DNA from: CAZVRZ01 sp964629965
GTDB taxonomy: Bacteria > Chloroflexota > Anaerolineae > Anaerolineales > UBA4823
Reading direction: 5' to 3'
Assembly (NCBI GenBank): GCA_964629965.1
Contig: CAZVRZ010000015.1
Location: 1 to 54,150, forward strand
DNA length: 54,150 nt
The notes under the pieces were generated by a model. That model was not told the origin of the DNA. It made no database searches and saw only the letters and a program-made list of their open reading frames with translations. A program made the position numbers and the translations under genes. Below are positions 42,548 to 51,199 of the stretch, piece by piece (the first letter of the stretch is position 1; every line of letters begins with the position of its first letter).

Positions 42548-43171
42548 ATGTGTCAAGAGTCTGAATTTAATCCGAATCGCCCCAAGTCGTTATTGATCGT
42601 GATATCGGGCCCGTCTGGTGTAGGCAAAGACAGCGTGCTGCTAGAAATGAAGAGTCGCGAACTGCCTTTCCATTTTGTCGTAACTGCGACTACTCGCCCG
42701 GCGCGTTCCAATGAAGTACATGGCGTCGATTATTTTTTTCTATCACACAGTGAATTTGCCGATATGATCGACCGGGGGGAATTGCTGGAATATGCTATTG
42801 TCTATAACGATTATAAAGGTATACCAAAGGCCCAGGTGCGCCAGGCGTTGGACAGCGGAAAGGATGTTGTGATGCGGATTGACGTGCAAGGGGCTGAAAC
42901 TCTGCGCAAGTTATGCCCTGATGCATTACTTATCTTTTTGACGGTACAGGATGAGATGGAAATGATCGAACGGCTGAACGCGCGGAAGACAGAAGATCCT
43001 GAAGCTTTGCGTTTGCGTATTGCCACAGCCCGACAAGAACTAAAACGAATAAAAGAATTCGATTACATTGTGGTCAATCGTGAGGGCTGTTTGAGCGATG
43101 CGGTTGATACGATCTTGTCGATTATTACTGCCGAGCATCATAAAGTGCATCAGCGCAAGGTAACACTATGA
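42548..43171 (+). CDS. gmk: Guanylate kinase
   Basis: Converts GMP to GDP. 207 residues from ATG 42548, 6 nt after AGGAG; an ATG at 42542 directly abuts the Shine-Dalgarno sequence, and earlier TTG starts are unlikely. The GMP-binding region FVVTATTRPARSNEVHGVDYFFLSHSEF, LEYAIVYNDYKGIPK, and the RKTEDPEALRLRIATARQEL lid are typical. The P-loop GPSGVGKDS carries Asp where most guanylate kinases have Ser or Thr, as also seen in PhnN-type kinases; the other GMP-binding motifs still favour Gmk. The stop overlaps the rhomboid start (ATGA). Confidence 0.9.
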   Translation: MCQESEFNPNRPKSLLIVISGPSGVGKDSVLLEMKSRELPFHFVVTATTRPARSNEVHGVDYFFLSHSEFADMIDRGELLEYAIVYNDYKGIPKAQVRQALDSGKDVVMRIDVQGAETLRKLCPDALLIFLTVQDEMEMIERLNARKTEDPEALRLRIATARQELKRIKEFDYIVVNREGCLSDAVDTILSIITAEHHKVHQRKVTL

Positions 43172-43944
43172 ATTACTCAGAAGCTTCTCTGCCAGAGACA
43201 CAGCCTCCACAGTCGCCAGGTGCATCGCCTTCATCGACTCACAAACAAGCCAGGCCGGTGGTGACCTATGTGTACATTGCATTGTGCGTCTTGATCTATT
43301 TGGGCCAGATAGCCAGTGAATATTTCTTCGATTATGATTTACCGATGGTTTTGGGCGCTAAGGTGAATGAATGGATCCTTGAGGGGCAGGTTTGGCGACT
43401 GTTTACGCCTATGGTTTTGCATGGTTCGGCCTTGCATATTGCTTTTAATATGTATGCCTTGTATTCTATCGGGCGTGGTCTGGAAAGCGCTTATGGAAGC
43501 GGGCGTTTTTTGTTATTGATCTTGGTGAGTGGCTTTGCCGGGAATGTGATTTCTTTCCTGGCGTCCCCTGCGCCATCTTTGGGTTCATCAACCGCAATAT
43601 TTGGCTTATTGAGCGCCGAGGGAATATACCTTTACTTGAACAAAGACTTATTTGGAAATCGAGCAAAGCAGGCGCTGTTCCAGATCCTGCAGGTGGCTGT
43701 GATCAATTTGTTGATCGGTTTTTCTCCCAATAGTAGAATTGATAATTGGGGCCACATCGGCGGGATGTTGGGCGGTTTGATCTTCTCGTGGTTTGCCGGG
43801 CCGGCCTATCGCGTGACGGGAAATTACCCCTCATTTGTCCTATCAGACAAGCGCGGCTGGCGTGAAACCTGGCTGGCTGCCGCTGGGGTCGGTGCTGTTT
43901 TTGCTCTTTTGGCGGCTGTGATTGTCGTTGTCCGCTCGGGGTGA
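43168..43944 (+). CDS. Rhomboid family intramembrane serine protease
   Basis: 258 residues with about seven membrane helices and a Pro-rich N-terminal tail. The L1 and HxxxN blocks are visible (MVLHGSALHIAFNMYALYSIGRGLE). The catalytic Ser141 is in LGSSTAIFGLL and the His196 in NWGHIGGMLGGLI, so the Ser-His dyad is present. The usual GxSG reads GSST, replacing the last Gly. Rhomboids cut membrane-protein substrates; the substrate here is unknown. It is translationally coupled to gmk. Confidence 0.92.
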   Translation: MNYSEASLPETQPPQSPGASPSSTHKQARPVVTYVYIALCVLIYLGQIASEYFFDYDLPMVLGAKVNEWILEGQVWRLFTPMVLHGSALHIAFNMYALYSIGRGLESAYGSGRFLLLILVSGFAGNVISFLASPAPSLGSSTAIFGLLSAEGIYLYLNKDLFGNRAKQALFQILQVAVINLLIGFSPNSRIDNWGHIGGMLGGLIFSWFAGPAYRVTGNYPSFVLSDKRGWRETWLAAAGVGAVFALLAAVIVVVRSG

Positions 43945-43971
43945 AAAACAGGAATTATCTTGGCAAATAAG

Positions 43972-44003
43972 AGAAGAGACAGTTTTTCGCACCTGTCTCT
44001 TCT
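43972..44003. terminator. Terminator between convergent genes
   Basis: AGAAGAGACAG (43972-43982) pairs perfectly with CTGTCTCTTCT (43993-44003) around a 10-nt T-rich loop. It lies between the rhomboid gene and the convergent gene at 44024. T-tails are weak on both sides. Confidence 0.65.
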
Positions 44004-44023
44004 GTAATACTTAAATACCTCTT

Positions 44024-44404
44024 CTAGAGGTAATCTGGGGGATCGGATTCGTCGTCATCGGTGTGATCATCGAAACCCAGCTCGATCTCGGTTTCATGAT
44101 CGGCAATGCGCACCCAGAGTAGCAAGACGTGTCCATCCTGAGTGTCTACAAAGCGCGCCGCTACGATCGGGGCCTTTTTAATCAAGCCATCCGACTCGCG
44201 AAATTCCAGGTTGATCGCCTGCTGGTTACGCCAGGCGCGATGGCAGCGCTCCACCAGAGCCGGCCCATTAAAAGTGCGCAGCCGGGTTAAAGATACGGTA
44301 TTCAGCGACGAACACTCGTTAAGGCCTAGTGCCCACCCATCGCCAATTTGCTCAAACACCGGGGGAGGCCCTTCGATGATCGTGATTTTTTCTTCTGTCT
44401 CCAT
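44024..44404 (-). CDS. Hypothetical protein
   Basis: 126 residues, soluble, with an acidic tail (HTDDDESDPPDYL). I do not recognise the family. An AAGGAAAG Shine-Dalgarno sequence precedes the ATG closely, and the gene stands between a terminator and a divergent promoter region, so it is likely expressed. The coding texture is even across its length. Confidence 0.7.
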   Translation of the reverse strand: METEEKITIIEGPPPVFEQIGDGWALGLNECSSLNTVSLTRLRTFNGPALVERCHRAWRNQQAINLEFRESDGLIKKAPIVAARFVDTQDGHVLLLWVRIADHETEIELGFDDHTDDDESDPPDYL

Positions 44405-44434
44405 CTTTCCTTACTTTACTCCATTTGCTCCAGC

Positions 44435-44482
44435 GATTGGCCAATTTTAGTAGTGTATTTATATAAATGCTTTCGGCCAATC
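44435..44482. promoter_or_regulatory. Spaced inverted repeat in a divergent promoter region
   Basis: GATTGGCC (44435-44442) and GGCCAATC (44475-44482) are separated by 32 bp in the 218-bp gap between divergent genes. A TATAAT at 44542-44547 may serve the rightward M23 gene. The 14-mer CTTTCGGCCAATCA that includes the right arm recurs at 45491-45504. Confidence 0.4.
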
Positions 44483-44622
44483 ACAGCTATCATACCATAA
44501 GTAAGAGCTCTCTGTTTCTCAAATATGTTATTTCTTGCGAGTATAATCTGGGAGTAATGGGTCATTTCTGCACCAATCGATGACTCTGAACAGATCCTTC
44601 TTTTGCGAAAGCAGCCCGATTT

Positions 44623-45369
44623 ATGAAATTTTCCCCCTCCCATCGTCCCAAGCAGTCTCTTCGGTTCTGGCTAAAAATATCAGGCATCATGCTGTTTGCT
44701 ATCCTGGGGATTGGCATCTATTATGCCTATCCCTGGTTGCGAACGCACGGTAATCGTATGACGCGGTTGGTCGAATGGCTGCGCCAGCCCCAGGCGCATC
44801 CAGAATGGGCTGTCCAGGCTGGCGAGCGTTGTGGACAGGCGCCTTTCCTTCTGCCAACGAATGGATATATTGGTTTTTTGTGGGGGGATTCATTTCGCCT
44901 GGGGCATCGCCACCAGGGAATAGATATTTTCGGCGGCGAGGATGCGGGTACAACGCCTGTCCTGGCCGCATCTAGCGGCTACTTAACGCGCCTGGCAGAG
45001 TGGAAATCATCATTGATCATTCGCATTCCCGAAGATCCACTTCATTCTGGCCGGCAGATTTGGATATATTACACCCACCTGGCGGACGAGCAGGGAAATT
45101 CATTTATCTCAAGCGAGTTCCCGCCGGGTACAATTGAGCTTTATGTAGAAGCGGGCGCCTTGTTAGGATATCAGGGCAATTATTCTGGTACTCCCGGCAA
45201 CCCAACAGGCATTCACTTGCATTTCTCGATTGTGTTGGATGATGGGCAAGGGAAATTTCGCAATGAATTGGATATCCGCAATACCCTGGATCCTTCAGGA
45301 TATTTGGGAATTGCTCTGAATGTCGATCAAAAAAGCAACCAGGTTCCCACTTGCTGGACTCAGCGTTGA
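44623..45369 (+). CDS. M23-family (LytM-like) metallopeptidase domain protein
   Basis: 248 residues with one N-terminal membrane anchor (ISGIMLFAILGIGIYYAY). The extracytoplasmic domain has the M23 zinc ligands HQGID (H-x3-D) and the catalytic HLH in GIHLHFSI. Such enzymes cut peptidoglycan peptides or act as degenerate regulators; both motifs are intact, so activity is plausible. The region between the motifs fits the M23 fold (GYLTRLAEW...YYTHLAD). Size and domain order are ordinary for a membrane-bound LytM. Confidence 0.9.
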   Translation: MKFSPSHRPKQSLRFWLKISGIMLFAILGIGIYYAYPWLRTHGNRMTRLVEWLRQPQAHPEWAVQAGERCGQAPFLLPTNGYIGFLWGDSFRLGHRHQGIDIFGGEDAGTTPVLAASSGYLTRLAEWKSSLIIRIPEDPLHSGRQIWIYYTHLADEQGNSFISSEFPPGTIELYVEAGALLGYQGNYSGTPGNPTGIHLHFSIVLDDGQGKFRNELDIRNTLDPSGYLGIALNVDQKSNQVPTCWTQR

Positions 45370-45535
45370 TGGCAATCACTCTGGCTGGAATGGGGCCGGG
45401 CGGCGATTTCTGTCGTATAATCAATAAGTAGACGTGTGGCTATAGTCGGCAATGAGTGGCCGTGTTCTGGTTTATGATTTTTTGGGATCTCTTTCGGCCA
45501 ATCAGATAAACGATCGAAGCAGCAGGAGGTTGGGG

Positions 45536-46336
45536 ATGTTGTCTTTCCGAGATTTTTTTAATGGATTGCGTAAGCTGGGAGTAAACCGTACGCAGCCTGT
45601 TATTGTGCATACATCGTTGTCAGCATTTGGCGAAGTGCAGGGTGGTGCCGAAACCATCCTAGGCTCTTTACTGGCAGCTTATAACACCATCATAGTCCCC
45701 ACATTCACTTATAAAACTATGATTACGCCTGAAATTGGTCCACCGGATAATGCCATTGTCTACGGCAGCGGTAAGGATACGAATCGGATGGCAGAGTTTT
45801 TTACCCCTTATATGCCGGTGGATCGATTGATAGGTATTATCCCCGAAACACTGCGCAAACATGCTCATGCGCGCCGCTCCAGCCATCCGATCCAATCTTT
45901 TGCGGGTATTAATGCCGATGCTTTCTTGGATGCTCAAACCTTAGAAGAGCCTCTGGCGCCATTACGAGTGCTGTGTGAGCACAATGGCTGGGTGGTGCTA
46001 ATGGGTGTGGATCATACCGTTAACACTACTATTCACTATGCTGAGCAGTTAGCGGGGCGTAAGCAATTCGTTCGTTGGGCTTTGACGCCGACGGGCGTGG
46101 TTGAATGCCCTGGTTGGCCGGGTTGTTCGTCTGGTTTTCAGGCAATAGCTCCCCGCCTGGTAGATGTTACTTACCAGGTACAGCTCGGCCCGACTCTCAT
46201 CCAGGCAGTGCCAACCGATGAATTAATCCCGGCGGTGATCGACGCCATCAAAGCCGACCCGCTGGCGTTGTTGTGCACTGATGGGAGCTGTGAGCGTTGT
46301 CAGGCAGCCAGGCAGGCAGCGGTGCAATCGGCTTGA
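45536..46336 (+). CDS. AAC(3)-family N-acetyltransferase
   Basis: 266 residues from ATG 45536, 6 nt after AGGAGG. The AAC(3)/YokD-family motifs are intact: VIVHTSLSAFGEVQGGAETILGSLL at the N-terminus, VPTFTYKT, and the catalytic GVDHTVNTTIHYAEQ. This family acetylates the 3-amino group of aminoglycosides, but many chromosomal members have unknown substrates. No mobile element lies nearby, so an intrinsic non-resistance role is possible. A TATAAT stands at 45416-45421. Confidence 0.88.
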   Translation: MLSFRDFFNGLRKLGVNRTQPVIVHTSLSAFGEVQGGAETILGSLLAAYNTIIVPTFTYKTMITPEIGPPDNAIVYGSGKDTNRMAEFFTPYMPVDRLIGIIPETLRKHAHARRSSHPIQSFAGINADAFLDAQTLEEPLAPLRVLCEHNGWVVLMGVDHTVNTTIHYAEQLAGRKQFVRWALTPTGVVECPGWPGCSSGFQAIAPRLVDVTYQVQLGPTLIQAVPTDELIPAVIDAIKADPLALLCTDGSCERCQAARQAAVQSA

Positions 46337-46357
46337 CGCCTCGATTCGCTGCATTCC

Positions 46358-47287
46358 TTACTTAGCATCAACCCGGGCCCGGTGAACGTAACGAATCAGG
46401 TTTGAGTTTTTGCGGATGGGAAAAACATCAATCTGTTGGTATCCGACAGCTTGCAGCAGGGAAGAAATATCCTGTTCTACCAGATAAATGGCGACGGGAG
46501 CCAATTGAAAGGTGTGCTTAAGCAGGTCTGGTAGTCCGGCGCGGTTTGCCTTTAGCATCACTCCATAGGGAAGATCTGTCACAATTGCATCTGCAGTGAC
46601 CTGGCAGGCAGCGGCATCACCGCACTCGATAGCCGCGTTGTAGCCATAATGCGCCATATTTCGACGCGACATGTAAACCATCTTGGGATTGATATCCATC
46701 CCAAATGCGCTCAGCCCAAGCGCCTGCGCTTCAAGCAGGATCGAGCCGGTACCGCAGAAAGGATCAAGGATTGTTTTTGCAGGGGGAGCCACCAGGTTGA
46801 CAATGGCTCGCGATAGTCGCGATGGCAAAGAACTGGATGTGCGGTAAGGTTTGGTATCATGCTTCCGATAGGAATGCTGCGATTTGGCCAGTATTTCCCC
46901 GCACCATAAGCGCTGTTCCTGCAAGACGATCTTGAAACAGCGTTGAGGGTCGCTCAGGTCTGGATAGCCCGGAATTAGGCGCGCTACTGCCAAGATTGCT
47001 TCTCGTCTGCCAGCATCTGCGCGTGGTGTAAGCTGCAGGCAGTCAATATGAAAGCGCTCTGCCACCTGGACTGCTTCTGCGGTCTGGTGGGCAAGCTCAT
47101 CCAGGGTATTGGCTTCAGCCAGGCAGCGCAGGCCAAAATTAACAAAGGCAGATTGTTCAATTTCCCCCAGGCGCAGGCAGGATGCTACGCCATCTGCATC
47201 TGGTCTGCCGCCGGTCAGGTTCTCACATTCGGCTGCAATGAGTGTGGCCTGTGGCAGGCGAGCACAGATAGCGCGTAACTCTTGCAT
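46358..47287 (-). CDS. Trm11/RlmL-type class I RNA methyltransferase
   Basis: 309 residues. The SAM-binding motif is LDPFCGTGSILLEAQALGLSAFGMDINPKMV and the catalytic motif is TDLPYGV (D-x-P-Y type), as in N2-guanosine tRNA methyltransferases and other DPPY enzymes. The first half has no obvious THUMP signature. The target RNA is not determined. The start overlaps the lysS stop by one base (TAATG), so it is translated with lysS. Confidence 0.85.
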   Translation of the reverse strand: MQELRAICARLPQATLIAAECENLTGGRPDADGVASCLRLGEIEQSAFVNFGLRCLAEANTLDELAHQTAEAVQVAERFHIDCLQLTPRADAGRREAILAVARLIPGYPDLSDPQRCFKIVLQEQRLWCGEILAKSQHSYRKHDTKPYRTSSSLPSRLSRAIVNLVAPPAKTILDPFCGTGSILLEAQALGLSAFGMDINPKMVYMSRRNMAHYGYNAAIECGDAAACQVTADAIVTDLPYGVMLKANRAGLPDLLKHTFQLAPVAIYLVEQDISSLLQAVGYQQIDVFPIRKNSNLIRYVHRARVDAK

Positions 47288-48813
47288 TATTCCTCGCGAT
47301 TGCGCATGTGAGGAAAGAGAATGGTCTCGCGAATATTGGCCGCATCTGCCAGCAGCATGGTCAACCGGTCAATGCCCATGCCAAAGCCTCCGCAGGGCGG
47401 CATGCCGTAGCGCATGGCGCGCAAGTAATCCTCATCTAGAGGATGGCGCTCTTCATCGTCAGCCTGATAATCGCGGCTCATTTCCAGGAAGCGAGATTCC
47501 TGATCCAGAGGATCATTCAATTCAGAGAAGGCATTGCACAACTCCATCCCTGCGACAAATCCCTCGAAGCGTTCGACGGTATTGGGATCGCCTGGTTTAC
47601 TCTTGGCCAGGGGCGAGATATCGCGAGGATAATCATAGAGAAAGGTGGGCTGGATCAAGGTTGGCTCGAGAAAGTCGCCCAACAACGAGTCAACTAGTTT
47701 TCCGCGTGGGGCTTTGGGATCCACTTGCAGGCCGCGCTCGCGCATCGCCTTTCCAAGGCATTCCGCAGTGGGGTATTCATCCAAATCAATACCGGCCGTT
47801 TGCAGGATGCCGTCTTTCAGGCGCAGTCTTTGCCAGGGGGGGGTTAGATCGAACTCGTTACCCTGGTAAGTGATGTGAGTTGTGCCAAGCACTTTTTCGG
47901 CAACAAATGCTAGCATGGTCTCGGTAAAGGACATCACCTTTTCATAGTCGGAGTAGGCCATGTAAAATTCAAGCTGGGTGAATTCCGGGTTGTGGGTGCG
48001 ATCGACGCCTTCATTACGAAAATCACGTCCAATTTCGTAAACGCGCTCCAGGCCGCCTACCAGCAGGCGTTTGAGATATAGCTCGAACGATATGCGCAAG
48101 TATAGATCCTGCTTGAGCTGGTTGTGATGCGTGATGAAGGGACGAGCGGCGGCGCCTCCGTAGATAGGCTGCAAAACAGGTGTTTCAACTTCCACGAAAT
48201 CGTGCGCATCCAGGAATTCGCGTAGAGAGCGTACGGTTGCCGCACGCAGAAGGAAAATGCGGCGCACCTCTGGATTCACAGCCAGGTCGGCATAACGTTG
48301 GCGATAACGGGTTTCAGGATCCTCGAGGGTAGCATGGCGTACCACTTCACCATCGACTACTTCATCTTTGGCTGCCGGTAAGGGGGTAATCGCCTTTGCC
48401 AGGATACGGAAGGCGGTGACGTGTAAGGTCACTTCTCCGGTGCGAGTGCGAAACATTTTTCCTTCGGCCTGGATGAAATCGCCAAGGTCAAACTCTTTGT
48501 TGAATAGATCAAGTTGTTCTTGCCCAAGGTCATTGGCGCGCAGGAAAAGCTGGATGCGCCCGTGGCGATCTTCAATGTGAGCAAAGGTTATCTTGCCCAT
48601 TGGACGGATAGAACGCAGCCGTCCTGCCAGGATGGCATTCGCCGGTTCTTCTGAGTTGGTCGCCTCGATCTTTTCGAAGTCTTGAATGGCCTGCTTGCTG
48701 GTATGCGTGCATTCAGAGCGCGCCGGATAGGGTTCGTATCCTGCGGCGCGCAGGCGCTCCATTTTTTCTAACCGGTTTCGTTCCAGTCCGCTCCATTCTG
48801 TTTTTGTTTCCAT
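47287..48813 (-). CDS. lysS: Lysyl-tRNA synthetase, class II
   Basis: Charges tRNA-Lys. 508 residues from ATG 48813, 7 nt after GGAG; the open frame extends further upstream into the terminator and is rejected. The OB-fold anticodon-binding domain (IRPMGKITFAHIEDRHGRIQLFL) is followed by the class II core: motif 2 RVYEIGRDFRNEGVDRTHNPEFTQLE and motif 3 GFGMGIDRLTMLL. The methyltransferase gene follows with an overlap. Confidence 0.97.
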   Translation of the reverse strand: METKTEWSGLERNRLEKMERLRAAGYEPYPARSECTHTSKQAIQDFEKIEATNSEEPANAILAGRLRSIRPMGKITFAHIEDRHGRIQLFLRANDLGQEQLDLFNKEFDLGDFIQAEGKMFRTRTGEVTLHVTAFRILAKAITPLPAAKDEVVDGEVVRHATLEDPETRYRQRYADLAVNPEVRRIFLLRAATVRSLREFLDAHDFVEVETPVLQPIYGGAAARPFITHHNQLKQDLYLRISFELYLKRLLVGGLERVYEIGRDFRNEGVDRTHNPEFTQLEFYMAYSDYEKVMSFTETMLAFVAEKVLGTTHITYQGNEFDLTPPWQRLRLKDGILQTAGIDLDEYPTAECLGKAMRERGLQVDPKAPRGKLVDSLLGDFLEPTLIQPTFLYDYPRDISPLAKSKPGDPNTVERFEGFVAGMELCNAFSELNDPLDQESRFLEMSRDYQADDEERHPLDEDYLRAMRYGMPPCGGFGMGIDRLTMLLADAANIRETILFPHMRNREE

Positions 48814-48849
48814 ATCTCTGCTCCAATTGAACTGGGTGATGATATTAAG

Positions 48850-48880
48850 AAAAAACCCGCGCAAACGAACTCTGCGCGGG
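48850..48880 (-). terminator. Rho-independent terminator of greA
   Basis: CCCGCGC (48856-48862) and GCGCGGG (48874-48880) form a G/C stem. In leftward transcription it is followed by TTTTTTCTT. It stands 20 bp past the greA stop and before lysS. Confidence 0.85.
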
Positions 48881-48901
48881 GCTGAAGGCAAAGCTCCTGT
48901 G

Positions 48902-49363
48902 TTACTCTACCTTGATAATCCGAACGGTGAAAGCACCCGCGGGCGCATCCACGCGCACCATATCCTTGGCGCGGTGATCAATTAAGGCGCGACCTAAAGG
49001 CGATTCGTTCGAAATTCGCCCTTCACGGGGATTGGCTTCTGCCGGCCCTACAATCGTATAAATTTCTGTATCGCCGCCTTCTTCCTGAATGGTAACCTTT
49101 GCCCCGACTTGGATCGTTTCCATTTTTCCGGTTTCTTCGATCACGCGGGCATTCGCCAGAAGCATTTCCAATTCCTGGATACGACCTTCTACAAACGCCT
49201 GTTCATTTTTTGCTGCTTCGTATTCTGCATCTTCGAGGAGTTCGCCATCTTCCATCGCTTCATGCAAGCGGTCAGCCACTTCCTGGCGTTTGACAGTGCG
49301 CAAATATTCCAGCTCTTCCTGGAGTTTACTGAAACCCTGGCGAGTTAGAAATGAAGGAGGCAT
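48902..49363 (-). CDS. greA: Transcription elongation factor GreA
   Basis: Rescues backtracked RNA polymerase by stimulating transcript cleavage. 153 residues: an N-terminal antiparallel coiled coil with the acidic tip (MEDGELLEDAEYEAAKNEQ), then the FKBP-like C-terminal domain (TIVGPAEANPREGRISNESPLGRALID). It has its own promoter (49506-49534) and terminator. The leader of about 135 nt contains a small GCTTTGCTAAAGC hairpin. Confidence 0.95.
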   Translation of the reverse strand: MPPSFLTRQGFSKLQEELEYLRTVKRQEVADRLHEAMEDGELLEDAEYEAAKNEQAFVEGRIQELEMLLANARVIEETGKMETIQVGAKVTIQEEGGDTEIYTIVGPAEANPREGRISNESPLGRALIDHRAKDMVRVDAPAGAFTVRIIKVE

Positions 49364-49505
49364 GTAAATCTTCCCTATTCGTAGTCATGATAAAAGAAAC
49401 GCTTTGCTAAAGCGATTCTTCTCTGTTTCTTTAGGGTAAACCCTTTGAAAACGATATGCGGCGTTGTGACGAGAAAAATAGCCTCGCCTTTCGCCGCGCG
49501 GGCGC

Positions 49506-49534
49506 ATTGTAGCATAAAACTAACGAGAATGCAA
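49506..49534 (-). promoter_or_regulatory. Promoter of greA
   Basis: Minus strand: TTGCAT (49534-49529), 17 bp, TACAAT (49511-49506). The initiation point near 49499 would give a 5' leader of about 135 nt. The 298-bp gap 49364-49661 otherwise shows only an AGCCCCAA/TTGGGGCT inverted repeat at 49573-49620. Confidence 0.7.
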
Positions 49535-49661
49535 GGCAGACTGGTTGAAAAAGAGAACACAAGTGCTTTTTAGCCCCAATAGCCCCTGCTAAAGAAGCAT
49601 TTTGCTGTGATTCTTGGGGCTTGTCTGCGAAGTAAGCCTGTTAAGTCGTTACTTGCCAGGC

Positions 49662-50114
49662 CTATTTTCGTTTCCACTTGGGAAGATAGGGGATTAAGAG
49701 CAAGAAGCCGATACCAATTACAGCCTCGCCAACGAGAACACCAATAGTTTGCCAGAATCCAAAACTTGGCACCCGTGGAACGATTTCACTCCCGAAGCCA
49801 AATACATCTGCCATGCCCGAAGCAACTGCAATGACAAACCCGGTGCTAACCAGGCGTTGTCCAATATCGGAGGCGATTGTTTTGGGCGAGCCGTTCCACA
49901 ATCCAGCCAATGCCAGGTAACCACCGATGCAGATGATACCCAGCCCGGTCAGAAAAACTGCGATCTGCACGAAGCCAACCACTGGGCTGCGATCTTGTCC
50001 AAACCATTCTGGCGCTGCTCCTAGCATAAAAACAATAAACCCAATTACAACCAGCCCGAGGCCAGCGCGAATTCGCGGGCGAGAAAAAGGGGAAATGAGA
50101 TCAGATTGTTTCAT
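49662..50114 (-). CDS. Small polytopic membrane protein
   Basis: 150 residues with four predicted membrane helices (AGLGLVVIGFIVFMLGA; VQIAVFLTGLGIICIGGYLA; a central amphipathic one; TIGVLVGEAVIGIGFLLLIP). I do not recognise a family. GGAGG lies 4 nt before the ATG, and the start overlaps the dipeptidase stop (ATGA), so it is the last gene of that operon. Confidence 0.75.
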   Translation of the reverse strand: MKQSDLISPFSRPRIRAGLGLVVIGFIVFMLGAAPEWFGQDRSPVVGFVQIAVFLTGLGIICIGGYLALAGLWNGSPKTIASDIGQRLVSTGFVIAVASGMADVFGFGSEIVPRVPSFGFWQTIGVLVGEAVIGIGFLLLIPYLPKWKRK

Positions 50115-51199
50115 ACATCCTCCGGAAGTAATTGGTAAAGATGATTGAGCCAGTTTTTTCCTAAAATGCAGGCGATATCTTTAGATGAATAGCCTTTTTC
50201 CAGTAATATGGGCTCTAATTTCTGTAGATCAGCAATCGTATCGATTTCGATCGGAACCGATTGCCAGCCAAAGCCACCATCAAAATCGGATCCTATGCCA
50301 ACGTGCAAAGCATTGCCTGCCATCTGGCAAATATAATCAACCTGAGCAACAACCTCGCGCAAGCTTACCAGAGAACGATCATCGCCATTCCGCCAGCCGG
50401 GCAGCAAGAAAGTGTTCAGGGGTACAATCCCGATCACACCGTTGCGGGCGATCAGGCCGCGGATTACCTCATCAGGTAAATGGCGATTGGAATCGAGCCC
50501 TTTCAACAGCGCCTGGGCATTGGCATGTGATGCGATGATCCCTGCCGGGTAATGATCGAGTGCCTGCAGGGCAGCTTTGACATCCATGTGGCTTAGATCA
50601 AGCGTGAAGCCCAGATCAGCCATACCATCTAGCAGAGCAAAGCCCTCACTCGTCAGAGGGCCTGGCTCGCGGGTCCCCCCACAAAAGCGAGTGCCGGCCC
50701 AGGCCGGGCCGATCAGCCGTACGCCCATCTGCCACCACATTTCCAACTCCGAAGGCGAACGAACACCTTCGGCTCCCTCCATCAAGACGACCAACCCCAC
50801 GGGATGTTCTTCCTGAGATGAGTCATTCCAGTGTTCCAGCACATCTTGAAGATCGGCTTGCGTGTGGATCAGGCGAAAAAAATCCGGGCTTTCATCAGCC
50901 AGGCGGTGGTAACTTTCTAACTCGCGCCGATAAGCCAGATGGGCTTCATTAACACTAGTGTATCGGAGAAAATCCCAATTCTCGGGGGCATGGCGGCTGG
51001 GGGGAACAAACAACGTTCCAAAAACGACCGCTACCTTGCCTTTCTGATAATCGGGCCAGCCTAATAATGCATCGCCGTTGCAGGCTGGTATTTGACTGCC
51101 CTGCTCGCGGCGGCGAATCTCGGCTGCGGAAAAGCGATAATCTCTTCCAAAGGTCAGCATGTTATAGGCGATATCTTCGTGGGCATCAACGATCAGCAT
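50111..51199 (-). CDS. Membrane dipeptidase family (M19) peptidase
   Basis: Zinc dipeptidase of the renal-dipeptidase family, 362 residues, with no signal peptide. The metal ligands are all seen: AHED near the start (H-x-D), the Glu in LMEGAEGV, and the His in DLSHMD and ASHANAQ, together with the GIGSDFDGG Asp region. It can act on dipeptides including D-amino-acid forms. It overlaps mutY by 14 bp and the membrane protein by 4 bp, so it is co-transcribed with both. Confidence 0.93.
   Translation of the reverse strand: MLIVDAHEDIAYNMLTFGRDYRFSAAEIRRREQGSQIPACNGDALLGWPDYQKGKVAVVFGTLFVPPSRHAPENWDFLRYTSVNEAHLAYRRELESYHRLADESPDFFRLIHTQADLQDVLEHWNDSSQEEHPVGLVVLMEGAEGVRSPSELEMWWQMGVRLIGPAWAGTRFCGGTREPGPLTSEGFALLDGMADLGFTLDLSHMDVKAALQALDHYPAGIIASHANAQALLKGLDSNRHLPDEVIRGLIARNGVIGIVPLNTFLLPGWRNGDDRSLVSLREVVAQVDYICQMAGNALHVGIGSDFDGGFGWQSVPIEIDTIADLQKLEPILLEKGYSSKDIACILGKNWLNHLYQLLPEDV

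Noticed and set aside
45536..46336. Acquired aminoglycoside resistance gene on a mobile element
   Set aside because: No integrase, transposase or inverted repeats flank it; the family has many chromosomal members of unknown substrate.
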